Position numbers and translations under genes: made by a program
Source: Hydrogenophaga palleronii NBRC 102513
Lineage (GTDB): Bacteria; Pseudomonadota; Gammaproteobacteria; Burkholderiales; Burkholderiaceae_C
DNA: 64,000 nt
Direction: 5' to 3'
NCBI RefSeq assembly: GCF_001571225.1
Contig: NZ_BCTJ01000011.1
Span: forward strand, 1-64,000
Part shown: one piece after another, positions 9,865 through 18,929 of the stretch
How positions within the stretch are numbered: the first letter of the stretch is position 1
How the letters are laid out: every line of letters begins with the position of its first letter
The notes under the pieces: generated by a model
Database searches by the model: none
What the model was told of the DNA's origin: nothing
Seen by the model: only the letters and a program-made list of their open reading frames with translations

Positions 9865-11649
9865 TCAGTGGGTGTGTTCGGTGGCGAGTTGTTCGAGCAG
9901 GTGCGAGAAGGCGTCCACGCACAGCTCCATGTCGTCGCTGGTGGTGGCTTCCAGCGGGTTGTGGCTGATGCCGCTGTTGAGACCGCGCACGAAGAGCATG
10001 GCCTGCGGCATCACCTCGTGCAGCTTCATGGCGTCGTGGCCGGCGCCGCTGGGCATGCGGTGCAGCGGCACGCCCAGGGCGTTCACCGCCTGCTCCCAGC
10101 GGGCCTGCCAGGCGGGTGCGCTCGGCGCGGCGGCGGCGCGCATGGTTTCCTCCAGCGTCAGGCCGATGCCGCGCCGTTCGCAGATGCTGCGCAGCTGGGC
10201 CAGGATGTCGCGCTCCAGCGCGTCGCGCTGCGCATTGCTGGGCGCGCGCAGGTCGAGCGAGAACAGGCAGCGGCCGGGCACCACGTTGATGGAACCGCCC
10301 GGCACCTGCAGCATGCCGATGGTGGCCACCGAATCGCCATCGGCGGCCGCGCGTTGTTCGGCATACAGCGCCAGCTCGGCCACGGCGCTGGCGGCGTCGC
10401 GCCGGCGGTCCATGGGCGTGGTGCCGGCGTGGCTGGCCATGCCGATGGCTTCGCACTGGTAACGCACGCTGGCGTTGATGGAGGTGACCACCGCCAGCGG
10501 CAGGTCCATCTCGTTGAGCACCGGGCCCTGTTCGATGTGCACCTCGACAAAACCGAGGTATTGCGCCGGGTCGCGCTGCAGCGCGGCGATGGCGTCCAGC
10601 GTGGCCGGCAGGCCGGCGTGCTGCATGGCTTCGCGCATGCCGATGCCATCGGCGTCACGCTGCTCCAGCCAGGCGGGGTTGAAATGGCCGGTGAGCGCAC
10701 CCGAACCCAGGAAGGTGGCCTTGTAGCGTTGGCCTTCTTCTTCGGCAAACCCCACCACCTCGAAGGCAAAGGGCAGGCGGCGGCCGGCGGCGTGCAGGCG
10801 CTGCACGCAGGCCATGGGCACGAAGATGCCGAGCCGGCCGTCGTACTTGCCGCCGTTGCGCACGGTGTCGTAGTGGCTGCCGGTGAGCAGCGTGGGCGCG
10901 TCGGGCGTGTGGCCGAGGTAACGGCCCACCACGTTGCCGACGGCGTCAATCTGCACCGTGTCGAAGCCCACCTCGCGCATGCGCGCGGCGATGTCGGCTG
11001 CGCAGGCGCGGTGGGCGTCGGTGAGGTAGGTCACGGTGAGCTGGCCGTGTTCGGCAAAGCCCGGATCGCTGTGGCGCGCCAGGTCTTCGTGCCAGTCCCA
11101 GACCGTGTTGCCGGTGGTTGGTTCGAAGCCGAACTTGTCGTTCAGGCGGATCTCGGCGATGCGGTGGATGTTGCGCAGGCACTCGGCGCGCTCGAAGTCC
11201 ACCGGGTTGTTCAGGCGGCGCTCGAAGGTGGCGATGATCTCGCGCTTGGCCAGCCCGGCACCGCGCGGGCCGCGCACCGCGAGGATGAAGGGGAAGCCGA
11301 ACTTCGTGTTGTATTGCGCGTTGAGCTGCTGGATGTGCGCGAACTCTTCGGGCGTGCAGTTCGTGAGGCCGGCCTTGGTCTGCTCGTTGGTGGATTCGGC
11401 GGTGAGCGACTGGCTCACCATGGCCTTGCCCGCAAGCTCCGGGTGGGCGCGGATCAGCGCCAGCTGCGGCTCCACGCCGGCCTTGGCCAGCACCGACACC
11501 ATGGCGTGCTTGAGCGCGGCCAGCGAGGCAAATGGCCGCTGTGCCAGCGCCTGTTCGGCGATCCAGGGTGAGTGTTCGTACAGGCCGTCGAGCAGTTGCG
11601 TGGCGTCGGCCAGCGGTGCCTGGTTGAGTTGTTCAAGGGTGATGGGCAT
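9865..11649 (-). CDS. Fused OHCU decarboxylase (UraD) - allantoate amidohydrolase (AllC)
   Basis: Bifunctional protein of 594 residues. Residues about 1-165 are 2-oxo-4-hydroxy-4-carboxy-5-ureidoimidazoline decarboxylase (HPELAGKA, FGFPFILAV and the ALLER-like ERRLNN region), which makes S-allantoin. Residues about 180-594 are an M20 allantoate amidohydrolase/hydantoinase-carbamoylase-type enzyme (GSHYDTVRNGGKYDGRLGI, FAEEEGQRY, VEVHIEQGP, GMASHAGTTPMDRRRDA), which opens allantoate with release of ammonia. The ATG at 11649 is 8 bp after the puuE stop. The two activities flank allantoinase (puuE) in the pathway, so substrate does not pass directly between the fused domains. The frame is continuous across the junction. 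Confidence 0.92.
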   Translation of the reverse strand: MPITLEQLNQAPLADATQLLDGLYEHSPWIAEQALAQRPFASLAALKHAMVSVLAKAGVEPQLALIRAHPELAGKAMVSQSLTAESTNEQTKAGLTNCTPEEFAHIQQLNAQYNTKFGFPFILAVRGPRGAGLAKREIIATFERRLNNPVDFERAECLRNIHRIAEIRLNDKFGFEPTTGNTVWDWHEDLARHSDPGFAEHGQLTVTYLTDAHRACAADIAARMREVGFDTVQIDAVGNVVGRYLGHTPDAPTLLTGSHYDTVRNGGKYDGRLGIFVPMACVQRLHAAGRRLPFAFEVVGFAEEEGQRYKATFLGSGALTGHFNPAWLEQRDADGIGMREAMQHAGLPATLDAIAALQRDPAQYLGFVEVHIEQGPVLNEMDLPLAVVTSINASVRYQCEAIGMASHAGTTPMDRRRDAASAVAELALYAEQRAAADGDSVATIGMLQVPGGSINVVPGRCLFSLDLRAPSNAQRDALERDILAQLRSICERRGIGLTLEETMRAAAAPSAPAWQARWEQAVNALGVPLHRMPSGAGHDAMKLHEVMPQAMLFVRGLNSGISHNPLEATTSDDMELCVDAFSHLLEQLATEHTH

Positions 11650-11657
11650 GGGCGACC

Positions 11658-12611
11658 TCAGGCAGCGGAAAGGGGATGCGTGTCCCGCCAGTGGCGGGCG
11701 ATGTCGATGCGCCGCGCCACCCACACGTGTTCGTGGTTCTGCACGTGGTCGAGGAAACGCTGCAGCGCGGTGATGCGGCCAGGGCGGCCGAGCAGCCGGC
11801 AGTGCATGCCGATGCTCATCATCTTGGGCCGGTCCAGGCCGTTCGGATCGCCTTCGGCGTAGAGCGCGTCGAAGGTGTCCTTCATGTACTGGAAGAACGG
11901 GTCGGCGTGCGAGTAGCCCTGCGGCAGCGCGAAGCGCATGTCGTTGCAGTCCAGCGTGTAGGGCACGATGAGTCGCTGCGCATCGCTGCCGTCGCTCTTG
12001 CGCACCTTCATCCAGAAGGGCAGGTCGTCGCCGTAGTAGTCGCTGTCGTATTCGAAGCCGCCGAAGTCGGCCACCAGGCGGCGCGTGTTCGGGCTGTCGC
12101 GGCCGGTGTACCAGCCCAGCGGGCGGCTGCCGGTGAGCTGTTCGATCAACTGCATGGCCTGGGCCATGTGGGCGCGCTCGGTGGCTTCGTCGACGTGCTG
12201 GTAATGAATCCACTTGAGCCCGTGGCAGGCGATGTCGTATCCCAGTTCCTGGAACGCGGCGGTCACGTCGGGGCTGCGCTGCAGGGCGGTCGCGACACCA
12301 AACACGGTGAGCGGCAGGCCCCGCCGCTCGAACTCGCGCAGGATGCGCCAGACGCCGGCGCGCGAGCCGTATTCGTAAATGCCTTCCATGCTGATGTGGC
12401 GCGCCGGGTACGCGGCCGGGTTGAACATTTCCGAGAGGAATTGTTCGGACGCGTCGTCGCCATGCAGCACGCTGTTCTCACCGCCTTCTTCGTAGTTCAG
12501 CACGAACTGCACGGCGATGCGCGCGCCTTGCGGCCAGCGGGCGTGCGGCACATCGCGGCCATAACCGGCCAGGTCGCGAGGGTAGGGGGCAGTGGAGTCG
12601 TAGAGAGACAT
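11658..12611 (-). CDS. puuE: Allantoinase PuuE, polysaccharide-deacetylase fold
   Basis: Metal-independent allantoinase hydrolysing S-allantoin to allantoate. It belongs to the NodB/polysaccharide deacetylase superfamily and is unrelated to the amidohydrolase-type AllB. The 317-residue length and motifs are typical: YPRDLAGYG, NYEEGGENS, YEYGSRAGVWR, ACHGLKWIHYQ, GWYTGRDSPNTRRL and YDSDYYGDDLP. It is followed after 8 bp by the uraD-allC fusion and preceded by gntR 122 bp upstream, with a repeat hairpin in the gap. No operator copy was seen immediately upstream, so expression from the gntR promoter is likely. Confidence 0.94.
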   Translation of the reverse strand: MSLYDSTAPYPRDLAGYGRDVPHARWPQGARIAVQFVLNYEEGGENSVLHGDDASEQFLSEMFNPAAYPARHISMEGIYEYGSRAGVWRILREFERRGLPLTVFGVATALQRSPDVTAAFQELGYDIACHGLKWIHYQHVDEATERAHMAQAMQLIEQLTGSRPLGWYTGRDSPNTRRLVADFGGFEYDSDYYGDDLPFWMKVRKSDGSDAQRLIVPYTLDCNDMRFALPQGYSHADPFFQYMKDTFDALYAEGDPNGLDRPKMMSIGMHCRLLGRPGRITALQRFLDHVQNHEHVWVARRIDIARHWRDTHPLSAA

Positions 12612-12645
12612 GGGTTGCTTAGAGACGAGGGGGAGTTATCCAGAG

Positions 12646-12696
12646 ATGCCGCGGAACCGGCTCCGCCGGGCCGCAGGCATGGCCCCCTGAGGGGGG
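12646..12696 (+). repeat. Dispersed hairpin repeat, copy 2
   Basis: Inverted repeat with arms 12646-12661 and 12665-12680, plus the small palindrome CCCCCTGAGGGGG at 12684-12696. Read along the leftward RNA from gntR, the order is small palindrome then long hairpin, as in copy 3. It lies in the gntR-puuE gap, 3' of the gntR stop. It may end some transcripts or protect the gntR message within the operon. Confidence 0.75.
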
Positions 12697-12733
12697 ATGC
12701 GGCTACACGCAGTGAGCAAGCAACGGGGGAGGG

Positions 12734-13399
12734 TCATGAAAGGGCCATGGAGATGTCGTTGGTCGGCAGCTTGCGGTCGAAGGTCAGGTTTTCTTCCACG
12801 TGCAGCAGGTGCTCGTTCATCAGGCGCACGGCAAGCTCTTCGTCGCGCGCGGCCAGTGCCTTGACGATGTCGGCGTGTTCGTCGTTCGAATGCTCCGCCG
12901 CCTGGTTGCTCTGGTACATCAGCGTGATCAGCGCGCAGCGCGAGATGAGTTCGCGCAGCAGCTCGGCCAGCACCTGGTTGCCCATCAGCTCGGCCATGCG
13001 CACGTGAAAGTCGCCCAGCAGCTCGGTGCGGCCGGGCACATCGGCATTGCTTACCGCCAGCTTTTCCTGTGCCACGTGCTCGCGCAGGGCCTTGAGCTTG
13101 GCGGGCGTCACCGAGCGCACGAAGGCGCGCGTCATTTCCACCTCCAGCATGCGGCGAACGGCAAACACCTGCTGTGCTTCCTGCACCGAGGGCGTGGCCA
13201 CGAAGGCACCGCGCGCGGGCTCCAGCCGGATCAGCCGGTTCTGCGACAGCTGGAACAGCGCCTGGCGCACGAGGGTGCGCGAAACGCCGAAGTGGTCGGC
13301 CAGTTTCTGCTCTGCCAGCTTGGTGCCCGGATGCAGCCGGTGCTCCACGATGGCGCGCGTGAGGGACTCGACGATGTGCAGGGTGCTGGAGGTTTCCAT
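12734..13399 (-). CDS. GntR-family (FadR/FCD subfamily) regulator, probable purine-catabolism repressor
   Basis: DNA-binding regulator of 221 residues. The N-terminal winged helix-turn-helix spans about 10-73 (KLAEQKLADHFGVSRTLVRQ, then the wing LEPARGAFVATP). The C-terminal FCD ligand domain (about 80-212) carries helix-borne His/Asp residues likely to bind metal and effector, including the ELLGDFHVRMAEL segment. The start at 13399 is chosen because the upstream in-frame extension runs across the operator. It diverges from uraH, and a perfect 16-bp palindrome sits 27 bp upstream of its start. Autoregulation and control of the purine genes are inferred from four matching sites. The effector could be urate, 5-hydroxyisourate or allantoin. 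Confidence 0.9.
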   Translation of the reverse strand: METSSTLHIVESLTRAIVEHRLHPGTKLAEQKLADHFGVSRTLVRQALFQLSQNRLIRLEPARGAFVATPSVQEAQQVFAVRRMLEVEMTRAFVRSVTPAKLKALREHVAQEKLAVSNADVPGRTELLGDFHVRMAELMGNQVLAELLRELISRCALITLMYQSNQAAEHSNDEHADIVKALAARDEELAVRLMNEHLLHVEENLTFDRKLPTNDISMALS

Positions 13400-13425
13400 G
13401 CGGCCATCATATCCAGAAAATGCAA

Positions 13426-13441
13426 AAAGTGTATACACTTT
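13426..13441. promoter_or_regulatory. GntR operator, site C (gntR/uraH divergent promoter)
   Basis: Perfect 16-bp palindrome AAAGTGTATACACTTT between the divergent gntR and uraH genes, 27 and 33 bp from their start codons. It is the most symmetrical of the four TGTATACA sites and therefore the best guess for the consensus. A bound regulator here would control both directions. Confidence 0.75.
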
Positions 13442-13473
13442 CGGTCGACCATCAAACACTGGAAGGACACCCC

Positions 13474-13827
13474 ATGGGCTTGAGCACACACGTTCTGGAC
13501 ACGATGCACGGCTGCCCCGCCGCCGGCATGGTGGTGGAGCTGCACACCACCGAGGGCGAGCAGGCCACGCTCGTCAAACGTTTCACGCTCAATGCAGACG
13601 GCCGCAACCCAGACGGCCTGCTGTACGACCACAGCAGCCTCAAGACCGGCACCTACCGCCTGGTGTTCGACGTGAAGGGTTACTTTGCGGCCAAGGGTGT
13701 GGCCCTGCCCGAGCCCAACTTCCTCAACCGCGTGGCGCTGGACTTCGGCGTGGCGCACGCCGACCAGCACTACCACGTGCCCCTGCTGGTGAGCCCCTGG
13801 AGCTATTCCACCTACCGGGGCAGCTGA
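13474..13827 (+). CDS. uraH: 5-hydroxyisourate hydrolase (transthyretin-like)
   Basis: Hydrolyses 5-hydroxyisourate, the product of urate oxidation, to OHCU. The 117-residue product from the ATG at 13474 (GGAAGGA site) has the family's usual size. It shows the hallmark regions: N-terminal LSTHVLDTMHGCPAAGM with the catalytic His, the internal Arg/His segment (YHVPLLVSPWSYSTY), and the C-terminal tetrapeptide YRGS. An in-frame ATG at 13420 lies inside the operator region and is rejected. It is the first rightward gene next to gntR and is followed by a terminator shared with the convergent lipoprotein gene. Confidence 0.96.
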   Translation: MGLSTHVLDTMHGCPAAGMVVELHTTEGEQATLVKRFTLNADGRNPDGLLYDHSSLKTGTYRLVFDVKGYFAAKGVALPEPNFLNRVALDFGVAHADQHYHVPLLVSPWSYSTYRGS

Positions 13828-13835
13828 GCGCCCAT

Positions 13836-13861
13836 GAAAAAACCCGCCGGGTGGCGGGTTT
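13836..13861. terminator. Convergent terminator between uraH and lipoprotein gene
   Basis: Stem AACCCGCC (13841-13848) with GGCGGGTT (13853-13860). On the minus strand it is followed by a run of six or more Ts, so it serves the leftward lipoprotein gene best, and uraH less efficiently (only TTT on the plus strand). Confidence 0.8.
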
Positions 13862-13881
13862 GAGTCGGGCTTCGGCGGGGG

Positions 13882-14439
13882 TCAGCGGTCTCGCTGGCCT
13901 TCGGTCAGCGTGTCGAGCTGGAACTTGCCGCTCTTGTCCCACAGCCAGACGTCGGTGTAGGTCACGCTGCCCATGCGCACGGGTGCCGGGAACGGGGCTG
14001 CGGCGCGTACGGTGCGTTCGATCTCGCGCATCACGTCGGGCACGTGGCTCGGTGCACGCATCCAGTTGATGGTCTGCACGTTGCCTCTGCCATCCACCTG
14101 CACCTGCAGCACGCCCACGGCGTGCATCAGCGGCGGCAGGCGGCCTTTGTAGATGCGTTCGCTGTTGCGGTCGTAAATGTGGCGCGCGCCGTCCTTGCGG
14201 TAGTCGAGCGGGGAAGCGGCGTTCGAGATGAACTGGGGCGCCGGCAGCACGCTGACCGGTGGTGGTGCGGGTACCGGTGGGGGGGGTGGCGGCGGCGGTG
14301 GCGGGGGCGGCGGCAGCGGCGCGGCGCAGGCCGCGAGCAGCGCGGCGGTGCACACGCCCAGCCAGCCCCAGGAGGAGCGGGTCCTGGTGGCGCCGTCCGC
14401 CGGAACGGCCGGGCGGGGGGAGGGGGGTATGTCTCTCAT
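13882..14439 (-). CDS. Proline-rich putative lipoprotein of unknown function
   Basis: I do not recognise a named family with confidence. The 185-residue protein has an N-terminal signal with lipobox LLAAC (Cys38). It continues with an unbroken run of 13 prolines (43-55) and a second Pro/Ala patch. The C-terminal domain (about 75-180) contains VQVDGRGNVQTINWMRAP and resembles the TonB C-terminal/energy-transducer fold in pattern (a small residue run of beta-strands with V-x-V-D-x-x-G-x-V). An outer-membrane- or periplasm-anchored role is likely. The proline tract corresponds to a G-rich plus strand with a G8 run at 14279-14286. It is convergent with uraH and divergent from xdhC. Confidence 0.75.
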   Translation of the reverse strand: MRDIPPSPRPAVPADGATRTRSSWGWLGVCTAALLAACAAPLPPPPPPPPPPPPPVPAPPPVSVLPAPQFISNAASPLDYRKDGARHIYDRNSERIYKGRLPPLMHAVGVLQVQVDGRGNVQTINWMRAPSHVPDVMREIERTVRAAAPFPAPVRMGSVTYTDVWLWDKSGKFQLDTLTEGQRDR

Positions 14440-14615
14440 GGTGGCAAACCTGTAAATCGGGTCGGATTCTGGCGCTGGTCTTCAAGAAACCATACGACGA
14501 GGCGAATGGAGTGTATGGGCGTTTCCCATGGGCCAGGGCCGCAGTAGGGTGGATACTGATGCGCCCGCGCCTCCCATGGCGCGCTCAATCTTTTCTTTTG
14601 ACCTCGGCGCAACAC

Positions 14616-15467
14616 ATGCTCGCAGAGCTTGAATTCTTTTTACAGCGCCTGGCGACAGAGCCCGCGGTTCTTGTGACAGTCGGCGCCACGCGCGGTTCGG
14701 TACCGCGCGAAACCGGTGCCTGGATGGCGGTTTTCCCGCCGGCTTCGGCCGACGGCGTGATCGGCACCATCGGCGGTGGCCACCTGGAGTGGGACGCGAT
14801 GCGCGAGGCGCGCGAAGCGCTCGCGGCACCGGCCGGATCGCCCGCCACCTGGGAACGGTCGGTGACGCTCGGCCCCAGCCTCGGCCAATGCTGCGGCGGC
14901 GCGCTGGTGCTGCACTACGAACGCGTGGACGCATCGTTGCGCGGCGCATTGCGCGACCGGCTCACCGCTGGCCACCAGCCGCTGGCCTTGTTCGGCGGCG
15001 GTCATGTGGGCCGGGCCATCGTGCAGGCGCTGGCGCCGCTGCCGTTCGACGTCACCTGGATCGACAGCCGCGACGAGGTGTTTCCGAACGACGTGCCGCT
15101 GCAGGTGAACGCCGAACACTCGGACCCGGTGCAAGCCGCCGTGCCGCAGTTGCCGCCCAGCGCCAGCGTGCTGGTGATGAGCTTCTCGCACGCGGAAGAC
15201 CTCGACATCGTCGCCGCCTGCCTGCAACGCCAGCGCGAGCGCGGCGACCTGCGCTTCATCGGCCTGATCGGCAGCGCGACCAAGTGGGCCACCTTCCGCA
15301 GCCGCCTGCGCCATCGCGGCTTCAGCGATGCCGAGCTGGCCCGCATCACCTGCCCGATCGGCCTGCCCGGCATCGTGGGCAAGCAGCCGGCGGTGATCGC
15401 GGCGGCGGTGGTGGCGCAGTTGTTGCTTGAAACTGCCGCATCGTCACCGAGCCCATCGGGCGCTTGA
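14616..15467 (+). CDS. xdhC: Xanthine dehydrogenase accessory protein XdhC
   Basis: Molybdenum-cofactor chaperone that binds and sulfurates Moco and inserts it into xanthine dehydrogenase. The 283-residue protein has the N-terminal XdhC/CoxI domain (PAVLVTVGATRGSVPRETGAWM, GTIGGGHLEWDA) and the C-terminal Rossmann-type domain (LALFGGGHVGRAIVQAL, about 110-125). The QCCGG cysteine pair is visible near residue 90. I took the ATG at 14616, which matches the usual family N-terminus. The ATG at 14559 has a better ribosome site and would add 19 residues, so the start is uncertain. The xdhA/xdhB subunits are not in the window. Confidence 0.93.
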   Translation: MLAELEFFLQRLATEPAVLVTVGATRGSVPRETGAWMAVFPPASADGVIGTIGGGHLEWDAMREAREALAAPAGSPATWERSVTLGPSLGQCCGGALVLHYERVDASLRGALRDRLTAGHQPLALFGGGHVGRAIVQALAPLPFDVTWIDSRDEVFPNDVPLQVNAEHSDPVQAAVPQLPPSASVLVMSFSHAEDLDIVAACLQRQRERGDLRFIGLIGSATKWATFRSRLRHRGFSDAELARITCPIGLPGIVGKQPAVIAAAVVAQLLLETAASSPSPSGA

Positions 15468-15477
15468 ATGTTTGCAA

Positions 15478-15493
15478 AAACTGTATACACTTT
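15478..15493. promoter_or_regulatory. Putative GntR operator, site D (puuD promoter)
   Basis: AAACTGTATACACTTT differs from the perfect site C palindrome at one base in 16. It lies 10 bp after the xdhC stop and 112 bp before the puuD start, so puuD can be regulated separately from xdhC. Confidence 0.7.
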
Positions 15494-15604
15494 GCCGACC
15501 GGTCGCAGCGGAGCAGGTGTCCCCCACGACACCATCGCGGCCCTCAGACGACTCAGAGCGCCCGCGGTGGTGAGTCGCAAGACCTGACCTTGCCTTGAGG
15601 TGCC

Positions 15605-16801
15605 ATGGAAACTTATCTGCTTGACTGGGCCAATCTGCTGTTGCGCTGGCTGCACGTCATCGTCGCGATCGCCTGGATCGGTTCTTCCTTCTATTTCGTC
15701 TTTCTCGACAGCAGCCTCACCCCACCCGAGGATGAGCAGCTGAAAAAGGATGGCGTCAGCGGTGAGCTCTGGGCCTTGCATGGCGGCGGCTTCTACCACC
15801 CGGTGAAGTTCGCGGTTGCGCCGCCCAAGCTGCCCGACCACCTGCACTGGTTCTACTGGGAGAGTTACTCCACCTGGCTCTCGGGTTTTGCGCTGTTCCT
15901 GGTGTCCTACCTCTGGAGCCCGAGCGTCTACCTGATCGATCCCAATGTGTTCCAGTGGTCGCCGGCCGCTGCCATCGGCACCGCGCTGGCCTTCCTGGTG
16001 GTGTTCTGGGTCTTGTACGACGCCATCTGCCGCACCCTGGGGCAGACGAAAAACGGCGACGCCAAGGTGGGCGCGCTGGTGCTGGTGCTGGTGTGTGTGG
16101 CGGCCTGGTTGGCCACGCAGCTGTTCGCCGGGCGCGCGGCCTTCCTGCTGATGGGCGCGATGATCGCCACCGCGATGAGCGCCAACGTGTTCTTCTGGAT
16201 CATCCCCGGCCAGCGCACCGTGGTGGCCGACCTCAAGGCCGGACGCCCGGTGGAGCCGATCCACGGCAAGCGCGGCAAGCAGCGCAGCGTGCACAACACC
16301 TACTTCACGCTGCCGGTGCTGTTCGCGATGCTGAGCAACCACTACAGCTTCACCTACAGCCACCCGCAGAACTGGCTGATCCTCATCGGCATGATGTTCG
16401 CCGGTGCCGCGATCCGGCAGTTCTTCGTGATGCGCCACGGCTACAAGCTCGGCCGCAACAAGCACCCCTGGCCTTACGCCGTGGCTGGTGTGGTGGCGCT
16501 GATCGCGCTGATCGTCTGGCTCAAGCCCGCACCGGTGCAGGCCGTGGCGGTGCCCGACACGGTGAGCTACGCACAGCTCAAGCCCATCATCGAGCAGCGC
16601 TGCGTGATGTGCCACGGCGAGGCGCTGCAGTCCAAGAACGTGCGCCTGGACACGCCCGATGCGCTCAAGCTGCACGCGCAGGCGGTGTACCAGCAGGCCG
16701 TGGTCACCCGCGCCATGCCGATGAACAACGCCACCGGCCTCACAGAAGAAGAGCGCGCCTTGATCGGACAGTGGTTCAAGGGCGGCGCAAAAACCGAGTG
16801 A
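15605..16801 (+). CDS. puuD: Membrane-bound cytochrome c urate oxidase PuuD
   Basis: Oxidises urate to 5-hydroxyisourate in the inner membrane, passing electrons to a fused cytochrome c and the respiratory chain rather than to oxygen (family knowledge for PuuD). The 398-residue protein has an N-terminal urate oxidase domain of about eight membrane helices (starts LLRWLHVIVAIAWIGSSFYF) and conserved histidines. It also has a C-terminal cytochrome c domain with the single haem motif CVMCH (333-337) and a probable distal Met in RAMPMNN. It is preceded by operator site D and followed by a terminator. It supplies substrate for uraH. Confidence 0.95.
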   Translation: METYLLDWANLLLRWLHVIVAIAWIGSSFYFVFLDSSLTPPEDEQLKKDGVSGELWALHGGGFYHPVKFAVAPPKLPDHLHWFYWESYSTWLSGFALFLVSYLWSPSVYLIDPNVFQWSPAAAIGTALAFLVVFWVLYDAICRTLGQTKNGDAKVGALVLVLVCVAAWLATQLFAGRAAFLLMGAMIATAMSANVFFWIIPGQRTVVADLKAGRPVEPIHGKRGKQRSVHNTYFTLPVLFAMLSNHYSFTYSHPQNWLILIGMMFAGAAIRQFFVMRHGYKLGRNKHPWPYAVAGVVALIALIVWLKPAPVQAVAVPDTVSYAQLKPIIEQRCVMCHGEALQSKNVRLDTPDALKLHAQAVYQQAVVTRAMPMNNATGLTEEERALIGQWFKGGAKTE

Positions 16802-16840
16802 GCGCGCACAGCGCACTGTGGCCCTTCTGACAAGGGGCAG

Positions 16841-16879
16841 AAACCCGCGGTCTGGCCATGCCGGATGCGCGGGTTTTTT
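16841..16879 (+). terminator. Intrinsic terminator after puuD
   Basis: Arms AAACCCGCG (16841-16849) and CGCGGGTTT (16868-16876) with an 18-base loop and a T-run from 16874, 40 bp beyond the puuD stop codon. It separates the purine genes from the formaldehyde genes. Confidence 0.85.
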
Positions 16880-16972
16880 GTTTTGCCAGGGTCTTCAGGT
16901 GCGGTGCCAAGTGCGGTGCTTGTTCTGAGGTAATCTCGTGGGCGATTTAGTAACCACCCGAGTAGACACAAC

Positions 16973-18078
<1,106 letters not shown>

Positions 18079-18079
<1 letters not shown>

Positions 18080-18918
18080 TGGCACTGGAGACGCTCAGCG
18101 AGCACCGCTGCTTCGGCGGCGTGCAGGGCTTCTACCGCCACGCGTCGAACGAGATCGGCCTGCCGATGAAGTTCGGCGTGTTCGTGCCGCCGCAGGCGGC
18201 GCAGGGCCCGGTGCCGGTGCTGTTCTTCCTGGCCGGCCTGACCTGCACCGAAGACACCTTTGCCATCAAGGCCGGCGCCCAGCGGCTGGCGGCCGAACTC
18301 GGGCTCATGCTCGTGACGCCCGACACCAGCCCGCGCGACACCGGCATTGACGGTGCCAGCGAGGCCTGGGACTTCGGCCACGGTGCGGGCTTCTATCTGG
18401 ACGCTACCGAAGCGCCCTGGGCCCGGCACTTCCGCATGGAAAGCTGGGTCACGCAGGAGCTGCGTGCGCTGGTGCTGGCGCAGTTCCCGGCCCGCGCCGA
18501 CCGTGTTGGCTTGTTCGGCCATTCCATGGGCGGCCACGGCGCGCTCACGCTGGCCCTGCGCCACCCCGGCCTGTACCAGAGCGTGTCGGCGTTTGCGCCG
18601 ATTGCCGCGCCCACGCAATGCCCCTGGGGTGAGAAGGCGTTCACCGGTTACCTCGGTGCCGACCGCGCGGCCTGGGCCGCGCACGACGCCACCGAGCTGG
18701 TGAAGGCCGGCGGCCGCCTGCCACCGTTGCTGATCGACCAGGGCCTGGCGGACAACTTCCTCGCCAACCAGCTGCACCCGCACCTGTTCGAGGCCGCCTG
18801 CGAGCAGGCCGGGCAGGCGCTCACGCTGCGCCGGCACGAAGGTTACGACCACGGCTACTACTTCATCCAGAGTTTCATGGAAGACCACCTGCGCCACCAC
18901 GCGCAGACGCTGGCTTGA
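18079..18918 (+). CDS. fghA: S-formylglutathione hydrolase
   Basis: Serine esterase (esterase D family) that hydrolyses S-formylglutathione to formate and glutathione, the second step of formaldehyde detoxification. The 279-residue alpha/beta hydrolase has the nucleophile elbow GHSMGG with Ser149, an acid in the LLIDQGLADNF region and the catalytic His in GYDHGYYF. It overlaps frmA by one base and is followed 11 bp later by a HAD hydrolase gene on the same strand. Confidence 0.96.
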
Positions 18919-18929
18919 AGCGGAGCCCC

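Noticed and set aside
13399..13489. Upstream start for the GntR regulator
   Set aside because: The extension crosses the operator palindrome and the uraH start, and has no similarity to the family N-terminus.
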